A DNA stretch of 64,000 nucleotides from Terriglobales bacterium. Its GTDB lineage: Bacteria > Acidobacteriota > Terriglobia > Bryobacterales > Bryobacteraceae. The translations under genes were made by a program, and so were the position numbers. Shown here piece by piece: positions 1 to 8,328 of the stretch (positions are counted from its first letter, which is position 1; each line of letters begins with the position of its first letter). The notes below the pieces were generated by a model. The model worked only from the letters and a program-made list of their open reading frames with translations, did not search any database and had not been told where the DNA came from. The stretch lies in contig JAIXQP010000041.1 in the NCBI GenBank assembly GCA_027485675.1, forward strand, positions 124,001-188,000, read 5' to 3'.

Positions 1-1
1 C

Positions 2-397
2 ATCAACTTCTTCCGCATTGGTGGAGAGATCCTCTTCGCCGATCTTCCCGGCTACGGCTTCGCCAAAGTTCCCTTAGAAATCAAAAACGCTTGGCAGACG
101 ATGGTGGAAACCTATCTGCTGCGTCGCGAGACTTTAGGTCTTTGTATCCTGCTGCTCGATGGCAGGCGAGGCTGGATGGAGCACGATCGCGCCCTGCGGG
201 AGTGGCTCGAACATCACCAAAAGAGCTACCTCGTGGTAGCGACCAAAGTAGACAAACTCAATCAATCTGAACTGCATCACGGCTTGGCCGCCATCCGGAA
301 AGAGATGCCCGGGGGCGAGCTAGTGCCGTTCTCGGCCATTACGGGGCAGGGAGCGAGGGAAATTTGGCAAGCGATCAAGAAATCAACCAGCCGGTAA
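2..397 (+). CDS. engB: Ribosome biogenesis GTP-binding protein EngB (YihA/YsxC), 3' part
   Basis: This is the C-terminal 131 residues of a TRAFAC-class GTPase that assists assembly of the large ribosomal subunit. The open frame runs in from before the window, so the Walker A (G1) motif is not visible. What is visible fits the family: the G3 motif DLPGYGF with the following AKV, the G4 motif TKVDK near the middle and the G5-like SAITGQG near the end. The length after G3 matches known EngB proteins, so the 3' end looks intact. The last 34 bases overlap the proposed TTG start of rho. Identification is firm; only the missing 5' end is unknown. Confidence 0.93.
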   Translation: MNFFRIGGEILFADLPGYGFAKVPLEIKNAWQTMVETYLLRRETLGLCILLLDGRRGWMEHDRALREWLEHHQKSYLVVATKVDKLNQSELHHGLAAIRKEMPGGELVPFSAITGQGAREIWQAIKKSTSR

Positions 398-1776
398 CGC
401 CGGACCAGGGCGGGACCGAAGCAACTCCCGCGGAGATGAAGCCCAAAGCCGCCAAAGCAGAAAAGGCGGCGGCTAGTAATGGCGCGGGTGGCGAGGCCGC
501 CGAGCCGAGCAAACGGGATCCCAATACCCTCGATCTGGTGGAACTCAAGGAGATGAGCATTCAGAAGCTGAATGTCATCGCCAAGGAGTTCGGCGTGGCC
601 GGCGCGGCCGGACTGCGGAAGCAGGAACTGATCTTCAAGATCCTGCAGGCACAGGCGGAAAAGAGCGGCCTGATCTTCTCAGAAGGGGTGCTCGAGTGCC
701 TCCCCGATGGGTTCGGCTTCCTGCGGGCGCCCGAGTACAACTACCTGCCAGGGCCGGACGATGTCTACGTTTCGCCCTCGCAGATTCGCCGGTTCGACCT
801 CCGCACGGGCGATACCATCAGCGGGCAGATCCGTCCGCCGAAGGAAGGCGAGCGGTATTTTGCGCTGATTAAGGTGGATGCGATCAATTTTGAGCCGCCC
901 GAAGAGGCGCGGAACAAGATCTTCTTCGACAACCTGACGCCGCTTTATCCGCAGGAGCGCATCAAGCTCGAAACGGTGAAGGACAACTTCTCCGGCCGGG
1001 TGATGGACCTGATGGTGCCCATTGGCAAAGGCCAGCGCGGGTTGATCGTGGCCCCTCCGCGCACGGGGAAAACCATGCTGCTGCAGGCGATTGCCAACTC
1101 CGTGACCACGAACCACCCGGACGTCACCATGATCGTGCTGCTCATCGACGAGCGCCCGGAAGAGGTGACGGATATGCAGCGGAGCGTGAAGGGCGAAGTG
1201 ATCAGCTCCACCTTCGACGAACCGGCGGCCCGCCACGTGCAGGTGGCCGAGATGGTGATCGAGAAGGCGAAGCGGCTGGTGGAACACAAGCGGGATGTTG
1301 TCATTCTGCTCGACTCCATCACCCGGTTGGCGCGCGCCTACAACACCGTGGTGCCGCCGTCGGGCAAGGTGCTTTCGGGCGGTGTGGACTCGAACGCCCT
1401 GCAGCGTCCGAAGCGGTTTTTCGGCGCGGCGCGGAATATTGAAGAAGGCGGGTCGCTGACGATCATCGCGACGGCGTTGATCGACACCGGCTCCCGGATG
1501 GACGACGTGATCTTTGAAGAGTTCAAAGGCACCGGCAACATGGAAGTACACCTCGACCGGAAGTTGGTGGACAAGCGCGTCTTCCCGGCCATCGACATCA
1601 ATAAGAGCGGCACCCGGAAAGAGGAGCTGCTGATGCCGAAAGAGGAGTTGAACCGGGTTTGGATTCTCCGTAAAGTGCTGAATCCATTGTCCCCTGTGGA
1701 GTCCATGGAGCTGTTGCAGGACAAGCTCGGCAAGACGCGGAGCAACGCTGAGTTCCTCGCCTCGATGAGTGGTTGA
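364..1776 (+). CDS. rho: Transcription termination factor Rho
   Basis: Hexameric RNA-dependent ATPase that pulls nascent RNA out of RNA polymerase and ends transcription. From the N-terminus there is a low-complexity Ala/Lys/Glu stretch (about residues 1-50), the Rho_N helical domain, a cold-shock-type RNA-binding domain (about 105-180) and the RecA-like motor. Walker A is APPRTGKT at residues 230-237, and the Walker B region reads [15 protein letters not shown]. The Q-loop and R-loop regions ([18 protein letters not shown] and [13 protein letters not shown]) are present. The start is TTG at 364, placed by a purine-rich GAGGGA about 4 bases upstream; an ATG at 436 is the alternative. Because convergent genes in this window overlap with no terminators between them, Rho is probably important to this genome (inference). 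Confidence 0.96.
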   Translation: MASDQEINQPVTPDQGGTEATPAEMKPKAAKAEKAAASNGAGGEAAEPSKRDPNTLDLVELKEMSIQKLNVIAKEFGVAGAAGLRKQELIFKILQAQAEKSGLIFSEGVLECLPDGFGFLRAPEYNYLPGPDDVYVSPSQIRRFDLRTGDTISGQIRPPKEGERYFALIKVDAINFEPPEEARNKIFFDNLTPLYPQERIKLETVKDNFSGRVMDLMVPIGKGQRGLIVAPPRTGKTMLLQAIANSVTTNHPDVTMIVLLIDERPEEVTDMQRSVKGEVISSTFDEPAARHVQVAEMVIEKAKRLVEHKRDVVILLDSITRLARAYNTVVPPSGKVLSGGVDSNALQRPKRFFGAARNIEEGGSLTIIATALIDTGSRMDDVIFEEFKGTGNMEVHLDRKLVDKRVFPAIDINKSGTRKEELLMPKEELNRVWILRKVLNPLSPVESMELLQDKLGKTRSNAEFLASMSG

Positions 1777-1857
1777 GGAATTTCGTTTTCGCGAAGGCTG
1801 GCCGCATAACCTTTCGCTGTAAATTTTCGTCATAACCGTTGTAGAAGTCCTTAAAGG

Positions 1858-3714
1858 ATGTTCACGCCTATGTCGTCTCAGCCGATGGATACGAACCCGC
1901 TGTACATGTCAAACGCTGCTCTCCCGGAGATGCCGGCGCCAACCCCCTCCACGCCAGGCGCCGCGGGTCCCAAAGCCGTCATTCCGGAGCGGCCCGACCG
2001 GCCGAATCGCCTGTGGATGTGGCTGACGGCGGCGGTGGTTTGCGCGGGCGCCGGTTACTGGTACTGGCAGAATCAGCAGGAGTCGGCCCAGTCGAAAACC
2101 ACGGTGGCGGTTCGTACGGCAGCCGTGCAGGGCGGAAAACTCGAAAAGACCTTACGCCTGACCGGGGTGACGGCGGCGGAGAAGTACTCCTCGTTGATCG
2201 CGCCTTCCCTGCGCGGCGGGCGGAGTGCCGGTGGTGGCGGGAACCTGGTGAGTCCCGGCGGTGGCATGCAGATGATGGGTGGAAGCCGTGGCGGCGGTGG
2301 CGGCGCGAGCACGGGTGGCGGTGGTGGTACGGGTGGCGGCGGGAATGGTGGCGGGGGCACCGGCGGCGGTGGTGCTGCGTCGGGCGCCTCTTCGGGTAGC
2401 GCTCCCACGGTAGAAACTCTCGCTTCCACGTCCGGTGGCAGCGGCGGTGGTGCACCGACGGCTCTGCGGTCCGCGCGCTCCGCGTCCGGTCGCACGACGC
2501 CGGTCGCGGCTGCCCGGCCGGCAACCTCTTCCCGGGCCTCCTCGTCCGGTTCCGGCCTTGGGTCGACTGCTTCGGCCCTGGTAGGTGCGGGCGGCGGTGG
2601 TGGTGGTGGCGGCGGGGGTATGCCTGGCGGTGGCGGTGGTGGTGGCGGCCGCGGTGGCAGCGAGTTCATGCTGCAACTGCAGGAGTTGGCCAAGAGCGGC
2701 TCCATGGTGCAGAAAGATCAGGTGGTCGCCGAGTTCGATCGCCAGTATATGATGCAGCGCCTTGACGATTTCCAGGCGACCGTGACGCAGTCGGAAGCCG
2801 ACTTCCGCAAGCAGATCGCCGAGTTGCAGATTACCCGCAAGACCTACGAACAACAGGTACTGACCGCGCAGAACGCGGTGGAGAAGGCCGAGCTGGACAT
2901 CAAAACCATTCCCGTCCGGAGTGCGATTGAGAGTGAGCGGCTGCGGTTGGCCCTCGAAGAGTCCAAAGCGAATTTGAAGCAACTGCAGGAAGCGCGCCGC
3001 TTTTTGGATATCGGCGAGAAGGCGCAGGTTCGTTCCGCTGAGTTGGAGTTGCAGGCGACGAAGCTCGAGTTCCGCCGCTCGCAAGCCAACGCGGACCGGA
3101 TGCTCGTGAAGGCGCCCCGCGAGGGCTTGGTAGTGATGCAGAACACGTTCCGCGGTGGAGAGTTTGGTCCGATTCAGCAAGGCGACCAGGTGTATCCCGG
3201 CAACGTTTTCATGCAGATTGTCGATCCCTCGTCGATGGTCGTGAATGCGACGGTGAACCAGTCGGATGTACAGTCGCTGCGGCTTGGGCAGCGCGCCCGG
3301 ATTCGCTTTGACGCCTTCCCCGGCCTCGAACTCCCCGGACGCCTCTACCTGATTGGCGCCATTACGAAAGCCGGCGGCATGCGGTCTCAGTTTAAAAAGG
3401 ACGTGGTGGTGCGGTTCCGTCTCGATAAGATGGATCCCCGGGTGATTCCGGACTTGAGCGCCAGCGCCGACGTCATTCTCGAAGAAGAGGAGAACGTCGC
3501 CGCCGTGGCTCCGCTCGAAGCGATTCAGAGCTACGAAGGCGACGGCAAGGCGTTTGTCCTGGTCCGTTCCGGCCAAGGGCAGTGGGAGCGGCGCCAAGTG
3601 GAGCTGGGCATGACGAGCTTTACCCATGTGGCGGTGAAGGCGGGTCTGAAGGCGGGTGAGGTGATAGCGCTTGAGAAGCCACCTAGCCCCGCGCCGGACG
3701 GCCAGTCGAGTTAA
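1858..3714 (+). CDS. HlyD/RND-type periplasmic adaptor with glycine-rich insertion (adaptor 1)
   Basis: Membrane-fusion protein expected to bridge an inner-membrane transporter and a TolC channel. It has an N-terminal cytoplasmic tail, one membrane segment (about residues 52-68, ending WYWQNQ), a first half-lipoyl segment, a coiled-coil hairpin (about 290-410), the second lipoyl half (MLVKAPREGLVV) and a beta-barrel domain. About 150 residues of nearly pure Gly/Ser/Ala (roughly 119-268) are inserted inside the first lipoyl half, which is unusual for the family. The start is uncertain: AAAGG at 1853-1857 abuts the ATG at 1858 and suits the in-frame ATG at 1870 better. First gene of a five-gene export operon. 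Confidence 0.88.
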   Translation: MFTPMSSQPMDTNPLYMSNAALPEMPAPTPSTPGAAGPKAVIPERPDRPNRLWMWLTAAVVCAGAGYWYWQNQQESAQSKTTVAVRTAAVQGGKLEKTLRLTGVTAAEKYSSLIAPSLRGGRSAGGGGNLVSPGGGMQMMGGSRGGGGGASTGGGGGTGGGGNGGGGTGGGGAASGASSGSAPTVETLASTSGGSGGGAPTALRSARSASGRTTPVAAARPATSSRASSSGSGLGSTASALVGAGGGGGGGGGGMPGGGGGGGGRGGSEFMLQLQELAKSGSMVQKDQVVAEFDRQYMMQRLDDFQATVTQSEADFRKQIAELQITRKTYEQQVLTAQNAVEKAELDIKTIPVRSAIESERLRLALEESKANLKQLQEARRFLDIGEKAQVRSAELELQATKLEFRRSQANADRMLVKAPREGLVVMQNTFRGGEFGPIQQGDQVYPGNVFMQIVDPSSMVVNATVNQSDVQSLRLGQRARIRFDAFPGLELPGRLYLIGAITKAGGMRSQFKKDVVVRFRLDKMDPRVIPDLSASADVILEEEENVAAVAPLEAIQSYEGDGKAFVLVRSGQGQWERRQVELGMTSFTHVAVKAGLKAGEVIALEKPPSPAPDGQSS

Positions 3715-3740
3715 AGGGCAAAGGGACCAGAGAGGATTTT

Positions 3741-5048
3741 ATGTCGTCCAAAGATATCAAGCCGAAGGTGCGCCTCGGGCAGACCAAGGAATCGCTGCGC
3801 CGGCGAAACATCATCACGACCGTCCTGGTTTTGGCCGCGGCGGGTGGTGGATATTACTACTACGTCCAAAGCAACCCAACCAAAGTGGAAGTTCCCGTCG
3901 CCAAGGTCCGCCAAGGTGAGTTTGTGATTTCGGTGAAGGCGCGAGGAGATGTCCGGTCCTCGAAGTCCGTCACGATCTCGGTGCCCCAGATTCCCGATCC
4001 GCGGATTGTACGCCTGGCCGAAACCGGCAAGTCGGTGCGGAAGGGCGACGTGATTGTGGAGTTCGATGGGGCCCAGCAGGAGCAGACCTACCTCGACCGC
4101 GCGACCAGCGTCCGGACGGTGGACAAAGAGATCGTTCAGTTGAAGGCCTCGCACCGGATCACCAACGAAATGGACGGCATGAACCTCATGACGGCCGGCT
4201 ACAACGTGGAACGCGCGAAGCTCGAAGCTTCGAAGGCCGAGATTCTCTCCGAGATCGAAGGCAAGAAGAACCGCATTGACGTTACGACCACCGAAGGCGA
4301 TCTCGACCAGGTGAAGACCACGCTCAAGGCGCGCAAGACGACGCAGGACGCCGACATGGAGCGGCTCAATCAAAAGAAGGAAAAGACGGTCCGCGACGCC
4401 GATCGGGCCCGCAGCTATCTTTCGAAGATGATGATCACGGCGCCTAACGACGGCATTGTGAACATCCTCCCCAACACGCGGACGGCGGGCGCGTTCGGCT
4501 CTTCGCCGCCGCCGTTCAAGGAAGGCGACCGCGCGTGGACCGGTGCGGCGATTGCGGAAATCCCGGACCTTTCTTCTATGCGGGTTGAGTTGAAGCTGGA
4601 TGAGGTGGATCGCGGCAAGCTGCAACTCGGCCAGAAACTCCGGGTGCGCGTGGACGCGATTCCGGATGTGGAATTTGACGCCGAACTCGACTGGATCAGC
4701 CCGATTGCGGCGATTATCTGGAAGGGCATGGGCCTGACGGAGAAGACCTTCCCCGCCCGCGCCACGCTGGCGAAGGTGGATCCTCGCCTGCGACCGGGCA
4801 TGAGCAGCACCGCCGAGATCATCATTGAGAGCGAATCGAGCGCCATGCTCATTCCCGCCCGGGCCAGCTTCCTGCATAAGGGCAAGCCGGCGGTCTGGAT
4901 TCAGCGCGGCGAGCGGTTCGAAATCCGGCAGATTGAAGTGGGTAAGCGGAATGACAACGATCTGGTGGTGGTCAACGGCTTGAAGCCCGGCGACACGATC
5001 GCGATGGAAGACCCCAACGAAGCGGCCAAGCGGGCCAAGAAACTGTAA
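3741..5048 (+). CDS. HlyD/RND-type periplasmic adaptor (adaptor 2)
   Basis: Second membrane-fusion protein of the operon, 435 residues, with ordinary architecture and no low-complexity insertion. A short cytoplasmic tail is followed by a membrane segment (about residues 29-45, ending YYYYVQSN). Then come a lipoyl half, a Lys/Glu-rich coiled-coil hairpin (about 125-225), the second lipoyl half (MITAPNDGIV) and a beta-barrel plus membrane-proximal domain. GAGAGGA lies about 5 bases before the ATG and supports the start. It sits 26 bases after adaptor 1 and 10 bases before adaptor 3, so co-translation is likely. Its substrate cannot be read from the sequence. Confidence 0.9.
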   Translation: MSSKDIKPKVRLGQTKESLRRRNIITTVLVLAAAGGGYYYYVQSNPTKVEVPVAKVRQGEFVISVKARGDVRSSKSVTISVPQIPDPRIVRLAETGKSVRKGDVIVEFDGAQQEQTYLDRATSVRTVDKEIVQLKASHRITNEMDGMNLMTAGYNVERAKLEASKAEILSEIEGKKNRIDVTTTEGDLDQVKTTLKARKTTQDADMERLNQKKEKTVRDADRARSYLSKMMITAPNDGIVNILPNTRTAGAFGSSPPPFKEGDRAWTGAAIAEIPDLSSMRVELKLDEVDRGKLQLGQKLRVRVDAIPDVEFDAELDWISPIAAIIWKGMGLTEKTFPARATLAKVDPRLRPGMSSTAEIIIESESSAMLIPARASFLHKGKPAVWIQRGERFEIRQIEVGKRNDNDLVVVNGLKPGDTIAMEDPNEAAKRAKKL

Positions 5049-5058
5049 GTGAGCTGAC

Positions 5059-7002
5059 ATGAAAAAGGTCCTGATTCGATTAATCATTCTGGTGGTGGTG
5101 GTGGGCGCCGCTTGGGCGAGCTACCGCTTTGTGCAGCAGCTTCCGCAGCGGCAGTCTCAGGTAGCGACGACGAAAGTCCGCCAGGGCGATATCGTGGTGA
5201 AGACCTATGCGCGCGGCGAACTCCGCGCGGTGCGCTCGGCGACGCTCACGGCCCCGAATCTGTTCGGCACGGTGCAGGTGACCAAGCTGGCCGAGATCGG
5301 CTCCTTCGCGCGGGAAAAGGACCTGGTGATCGAATTCGATGACGCCGAACTGCTGAGCCGTCTCGAAGAGAAGCAGCTCGAGATCGATCAGATCGACGAA
5401 CAGTTTAAGAAGTCCCAGGCGGATCTGGCGATCCGCAACAACTCCGACCAAGTGGAACTCCTGCGCGCCCGCTACGCGGTCCGCCGCTCCGAGCTCGAGG
5501 TGAAGCGGAACGAACTGCTTTCCCCGATCGACGCCAAGCGCAATGAACTGAACCTCGAAGAAGCCAAGCGCCGTTTGAAGCAGTTGGAGAGCGACATCAA
5601 GTCGCGCCAGGAACAGGCGGAGGCCGAACTTGCCGTGCTGCGGGAGCGCCGGCAAAAGGCGGTTCTTGAATTGGGCCGGGAACGGAACCGCTTGACGCAG
5701 GTGAAGGTCCTCGCGCCGATGAGCGGCCTGGTGGCCGTCCGGCAGAACCAGACCAGCCGCATGGGCATTGGTTTCGACGTCCCGGACATCCGGGAAGGCG
5801 ATCAGGTGCAGCCGGGTATGCCCATCGCTGACGTGCTCGACCTTTCCGAGTTGGAAGTGCTGGGCCGGGTTGGCGAACTCGACCGCGCCAATCTGACGGA
5901 AGGGCAGGAGGTTCTGCTGGCCCTCGATGCCGTTTCGGGCAAACAGTTCCACGGCAAGATTAAGTCGATGTCCTCGACGGCCAGCGCGAACGTGAATTCG
6001 AGCGATCCGGCCAAGAAGTTTGACGTCGTTTTTTCGATCGACATGAAGGAGTTGCTGACTTCCCTGGGCGCGAAGCCGGAGCAGGTCGCCAAAATTCTTG
6101 CGACGGCGGAAGCGAACCGCAACCGTCCCCCCCTGCCTTCTTTTGGCGGCATGGCCGGTATGGCAGCCGCGCAGATGGGCGGCGGCGCCCCGACGGGTGG
6201 TGGAATGATGGGTGGCGGCACGATGGCTGGCGGCATGGCTGCCCCCGGCGCGATGGGCGCCGAAGGCGGGGCCCGCGTCACAATGGGAATGGGTGGTCCG
6301 CGGGGCGCGAATGGCGCCGCCGGTGGCGCCATGGCGGGGATGTCCCCCGAAGACCGCTTGAAGATGCGGGAGGCGATCCAGAAGGCGCTCAACGGGCGTT
6401 CGATGCAGGATCTCTCCGCCGAAGAACGGACCAAGCTGATGGCTGACGTGGCGAAGCAAACCGGGATCACTCGGCCCGCCGGTGCGGGTGCCGGTGCTGC
6501 TGCTGGTGCAGCCGGTGCCGCGGCAGGCGCTGCCGCCGGCGCAGGCGGGCGCCGCCGCAATGGCGGTGCGGGTGGAGAAGGCGGTGCCCCCGCCGGTGGC
6601 TTCGCTCCCCGTCCGGGCCGTTTCAGCGACGCGGAGATTCAGAACGCCAAGTTGCCCCCGCCGCCTGATCAGGATTCGCAGCTCGATGTCCTGCTCCGCC
6701 CGGGTCTGCTCGCCGATGTCGAAATCATTGTCGAAAAGATTCCGAATGCCGTGAACATCCCGGCGCAGGCGGTGTTTGAAGACGACGGCAAGATGATCGT
6801 CTACGTCAAGAAGGGTGAGCGTTTCGAGAAGCGGTCGATCAAGCCGCTCAAGCGCAGCGACTCCACCCTGATCATCGCTGAAGGTTTGCAGAAGGATGAG
6901 GTGATTGCGCTCACCGATCCCATGGCGAAGCCGGGCAGCGCGAAGCAGGAAAAGAGCGGATCCGGCGGCCCGATGAACGCGTTACCGGGCGGCAAGTCGT
7001 AG
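5059..7002 (+). CDS. HlyD/RND-type periplasmic adaptor with Gly/Met/Ala-rich insertion (adaptor 3)
   Basis: Third adaptor, 647 residues. An N-terminal membrane segment (about 5-22, LIRLIILVVVVGAAW) is followed by a lipoyl half, a long coiled-coil hairpin (about 95-210), the second lipoyl half (VLAPMSGLVAV) and a beta-barrel domain. The barrel is interrupted by about 165 residues (roughly 355-521) rich in Gly, Met and Ala, including GGGMMGG-type and poly-Ala/Gly runs. Within that insertion is a short charged island reading SPEDRLKMREAIQKAL. The C-terminal part resumes the adaptor fold (NIPAQAVFEDDG). Lies 26 bases before the permease gene. The insertion sits at a different place from the one in adaptor 1. 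Confidence 0.88.
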   Translation: MKKVLIRLIILVVVVGAAWASYRFVQQLPQRQSQVATTKVRQGDIVVKTYARGELRAVRSATLTAPNLFGTVQVTKLAEIGSFAREKDLVIEFDDAELLSRLEEKQLEIDQIDEQFKKSQADLAIRNNSDQVELLRARYAVRRSELEVKRNELLSPIDAKRNELNLEEAKRRLKQLESDIKSRQEQAEAELAVLRERRQKAVLELGRERNRLTQVKVLAPMSGLVAVRQNQTSRMGIGFDVPDIREGDQVQPGMPIADVLDLSELEVLGRVGELDRANLTEGQEVLLALDAVSGKQFHGKIKSMSSTASANVNSSDPAKKFDVVFSIDMKELLTSLGAKPEQVAKILATAEANRNRPPLPSFGGMAGMAAAQMGGGAPTGGGMMGGGTMAGGMAAPGAMGAEGGARVTMGMGGPRGANGAAGGAMAGMSPEDRLKMREAIQKALNGRSMQDLSAEERTKLMADVAKQTGITRPAGAGAGAAAGAAGAAAGAAAGAGGRRRNGGAGGEGGAPAGGFAPRPGRFSDAEIQNAKLPPPPDQDSQLDVLLRPGLLADVEIIVEKIPNAVNIPAQAVFEDDGKMIVYVKKGERFEKRSIKPLKRSDSTLIIAEGLQKDEVIALTDPMAKPGSAKQEKSGSGGPMNALPGGKS

Positions 7003-7028
7003 TTGATGCGAGACGAGGAACGGGACTC

Positions 7029-8285
7029 ATGTCGTTAGTAGCGGATATTCTTCCTGAAATTAAAATGGGGCTGGCCAGCTTGCTGGTCCACAAGCTCCGC
7101 AGCGGCTTGACCATGCTGGGCATGATCTTCGGCGTGGGCGCGGTGGTGGCGATGTTATCCATCACCGCCGGCGCGCAGAAGGAGATGATGAGCTACATTG
7201 ACCTGCTGGGCGTGAACAACATCATCATCGAAGCCAAGGAGGCGGTGGACCGCAATGAGCTGCAGGCTCGCCGCGTGATCTCGCCGGGCATGACCTTCCG
7301 CGACTTCCGGTCCATCAAAGAGAACGTGCAGGGCCTCGAAGCGTTGACCCCGCGCAAGCGCTTCAAGCCGCAGAAGGTATTGCCAAAGACCTCCGCCGAG
7401 CCGCCCATTCTGATCGGCGTGCTGCCCAACTACATGCAGATCAACAGTCTGCGCATGGTCGAGGGGCGCTTCTTTAACGAAGACGACGACGCCCGGTCGG
7501 CGCCCGTTTGTGTTCTCGGCGAATCGGCCAAGGTCAACCTGCTGGGTTATGACAGCGCGGTGGGCAAGTTCGTCAAGATCAACGACACCTGGCTGCAGGT
7601 GATTGGCGTGCTGGCGCAGCAGGCTACGGCGGATTCCGGCGTTGAGGGTTTGGAAGTGGCGAGCGGGAACAATCTCGTGATCGCTCCGCTGAACACCGTC
7701 ATGCGGCGCTTTGAAGACAACAACTCGTATCTCAAGGACGAGATTGATGGCATGTACATCAAAGTTGCCTCCGGCACCGACTCCATCGAAACGGCCAATG
7801 TGGTGAACGCGATCCTGACCGCCACGCACAAGGACGCCGGCGACTTTGCCATCACGGTGCCTGCCGGTTTGCTCGAACAGCGCCGGCGGACCAGCTTCAT
7901 CTTCAGCATCGTCATGATTTGTATTGCCGGCATCTCGCTGCTCGTCGGTGGCATCGGCATTATGAACATCATGCTCGCCACGGTTCTCGAACGGACCCGT
8001 GAGATCGGCATTCGGCGCGCCATCGGCGCCAAACAGAAGGACATCGTCCGGCAGTTCCTGACGGAAGCCGTCCTCATTTCGACGCTGGGCGGGCTCATCG
8101 GCGTCGCCTTCGGCTTCACGTTATCTCAGATTATTGCGTCCGCCGCCGGATGGTCGACCGTGGTCACCACCTCCTCCATTGTGGTTGCGCTGGGCGTTTC
8201 CTGTGGTATCGGCTTGCTCTTCGGGATTTACCCCGCAGTGCAGGCTGCGCGGCTCGATCCGATCGAAGCCATCCGTTACGAATAA
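7029..8285 (+). CDS. MacB/FtsX-family ABC transporter permease
   Basis: Inner-membrane permease of the MacB/LolE type, 418 residues. It has an N-terminal membrane helix (about 20-45), a large periplasmic MacB_PCD domain (about 50-280) and three C-terminal helices of the FtsX domain (about 290-410). The conserved segment TREIGIRRAIGA is clear. There is no fused ABC ATPase domain, unlike true MacB, and no ATPase gene lies anywhere in this operon. GAGGA about 10 bases before the ATG supports the start. It should work with the three upstream adaptors and the downstream TolC-like protein; the motor subunit must be encoded elsewhere. Confidence 0.93.
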   Translation: MSLVADILPEIKMGLASLLVHKLRSGLTMLGMIFGVGAVVAMLSITAGAQKEMMSYIDLLGVNNIIIEAKEAVDRNELQARRVISPGMTFRDFRSIKENVQGLEALTPRKRFKPQKVLPKTSAEPPILIGVLPNYMQINSLRMVEGRFFNEDDDARSAPVCVLGESAKVNLLGYDSAVGKFVKINDTWLQVIGVLAQQATADSGVEGLEVASGNNLVIAPLNTVMRRFEDNNSYLKDEIDGMYIKVASGTDSIETANVVNAILTATHKDAGDFAITVPAGLLEQRRRTSFIFSIVMICIAGISLLVGGIGIMNIMLATVLERTREIGIRRAIGAKQKDIVRQFLTEAVLISTLGGLIGVAFGFTLSQIIASAAGWSTVVTTSSIVVALGVSCGIGLLFGIYPAVQAARLDPIEAIRYE

Positions 8286-8328
8286 GAAAATTCTGGAGTT
8301 TTCCTTTTTCGCCTCTATTTGGTTTCGC

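Noticed and set aside
2073-2705. A poly-proline open frame opposite adaptor 1
   Set aside because: It is simply the antisense of the Gly-rich insertion.
8134-8328. An N-terminal extension of the TolC-like protein
   Set aside because: It lies inside the permease gene, is Pro/Arg-rich, and would bury the signal peptide that begins at 8329.
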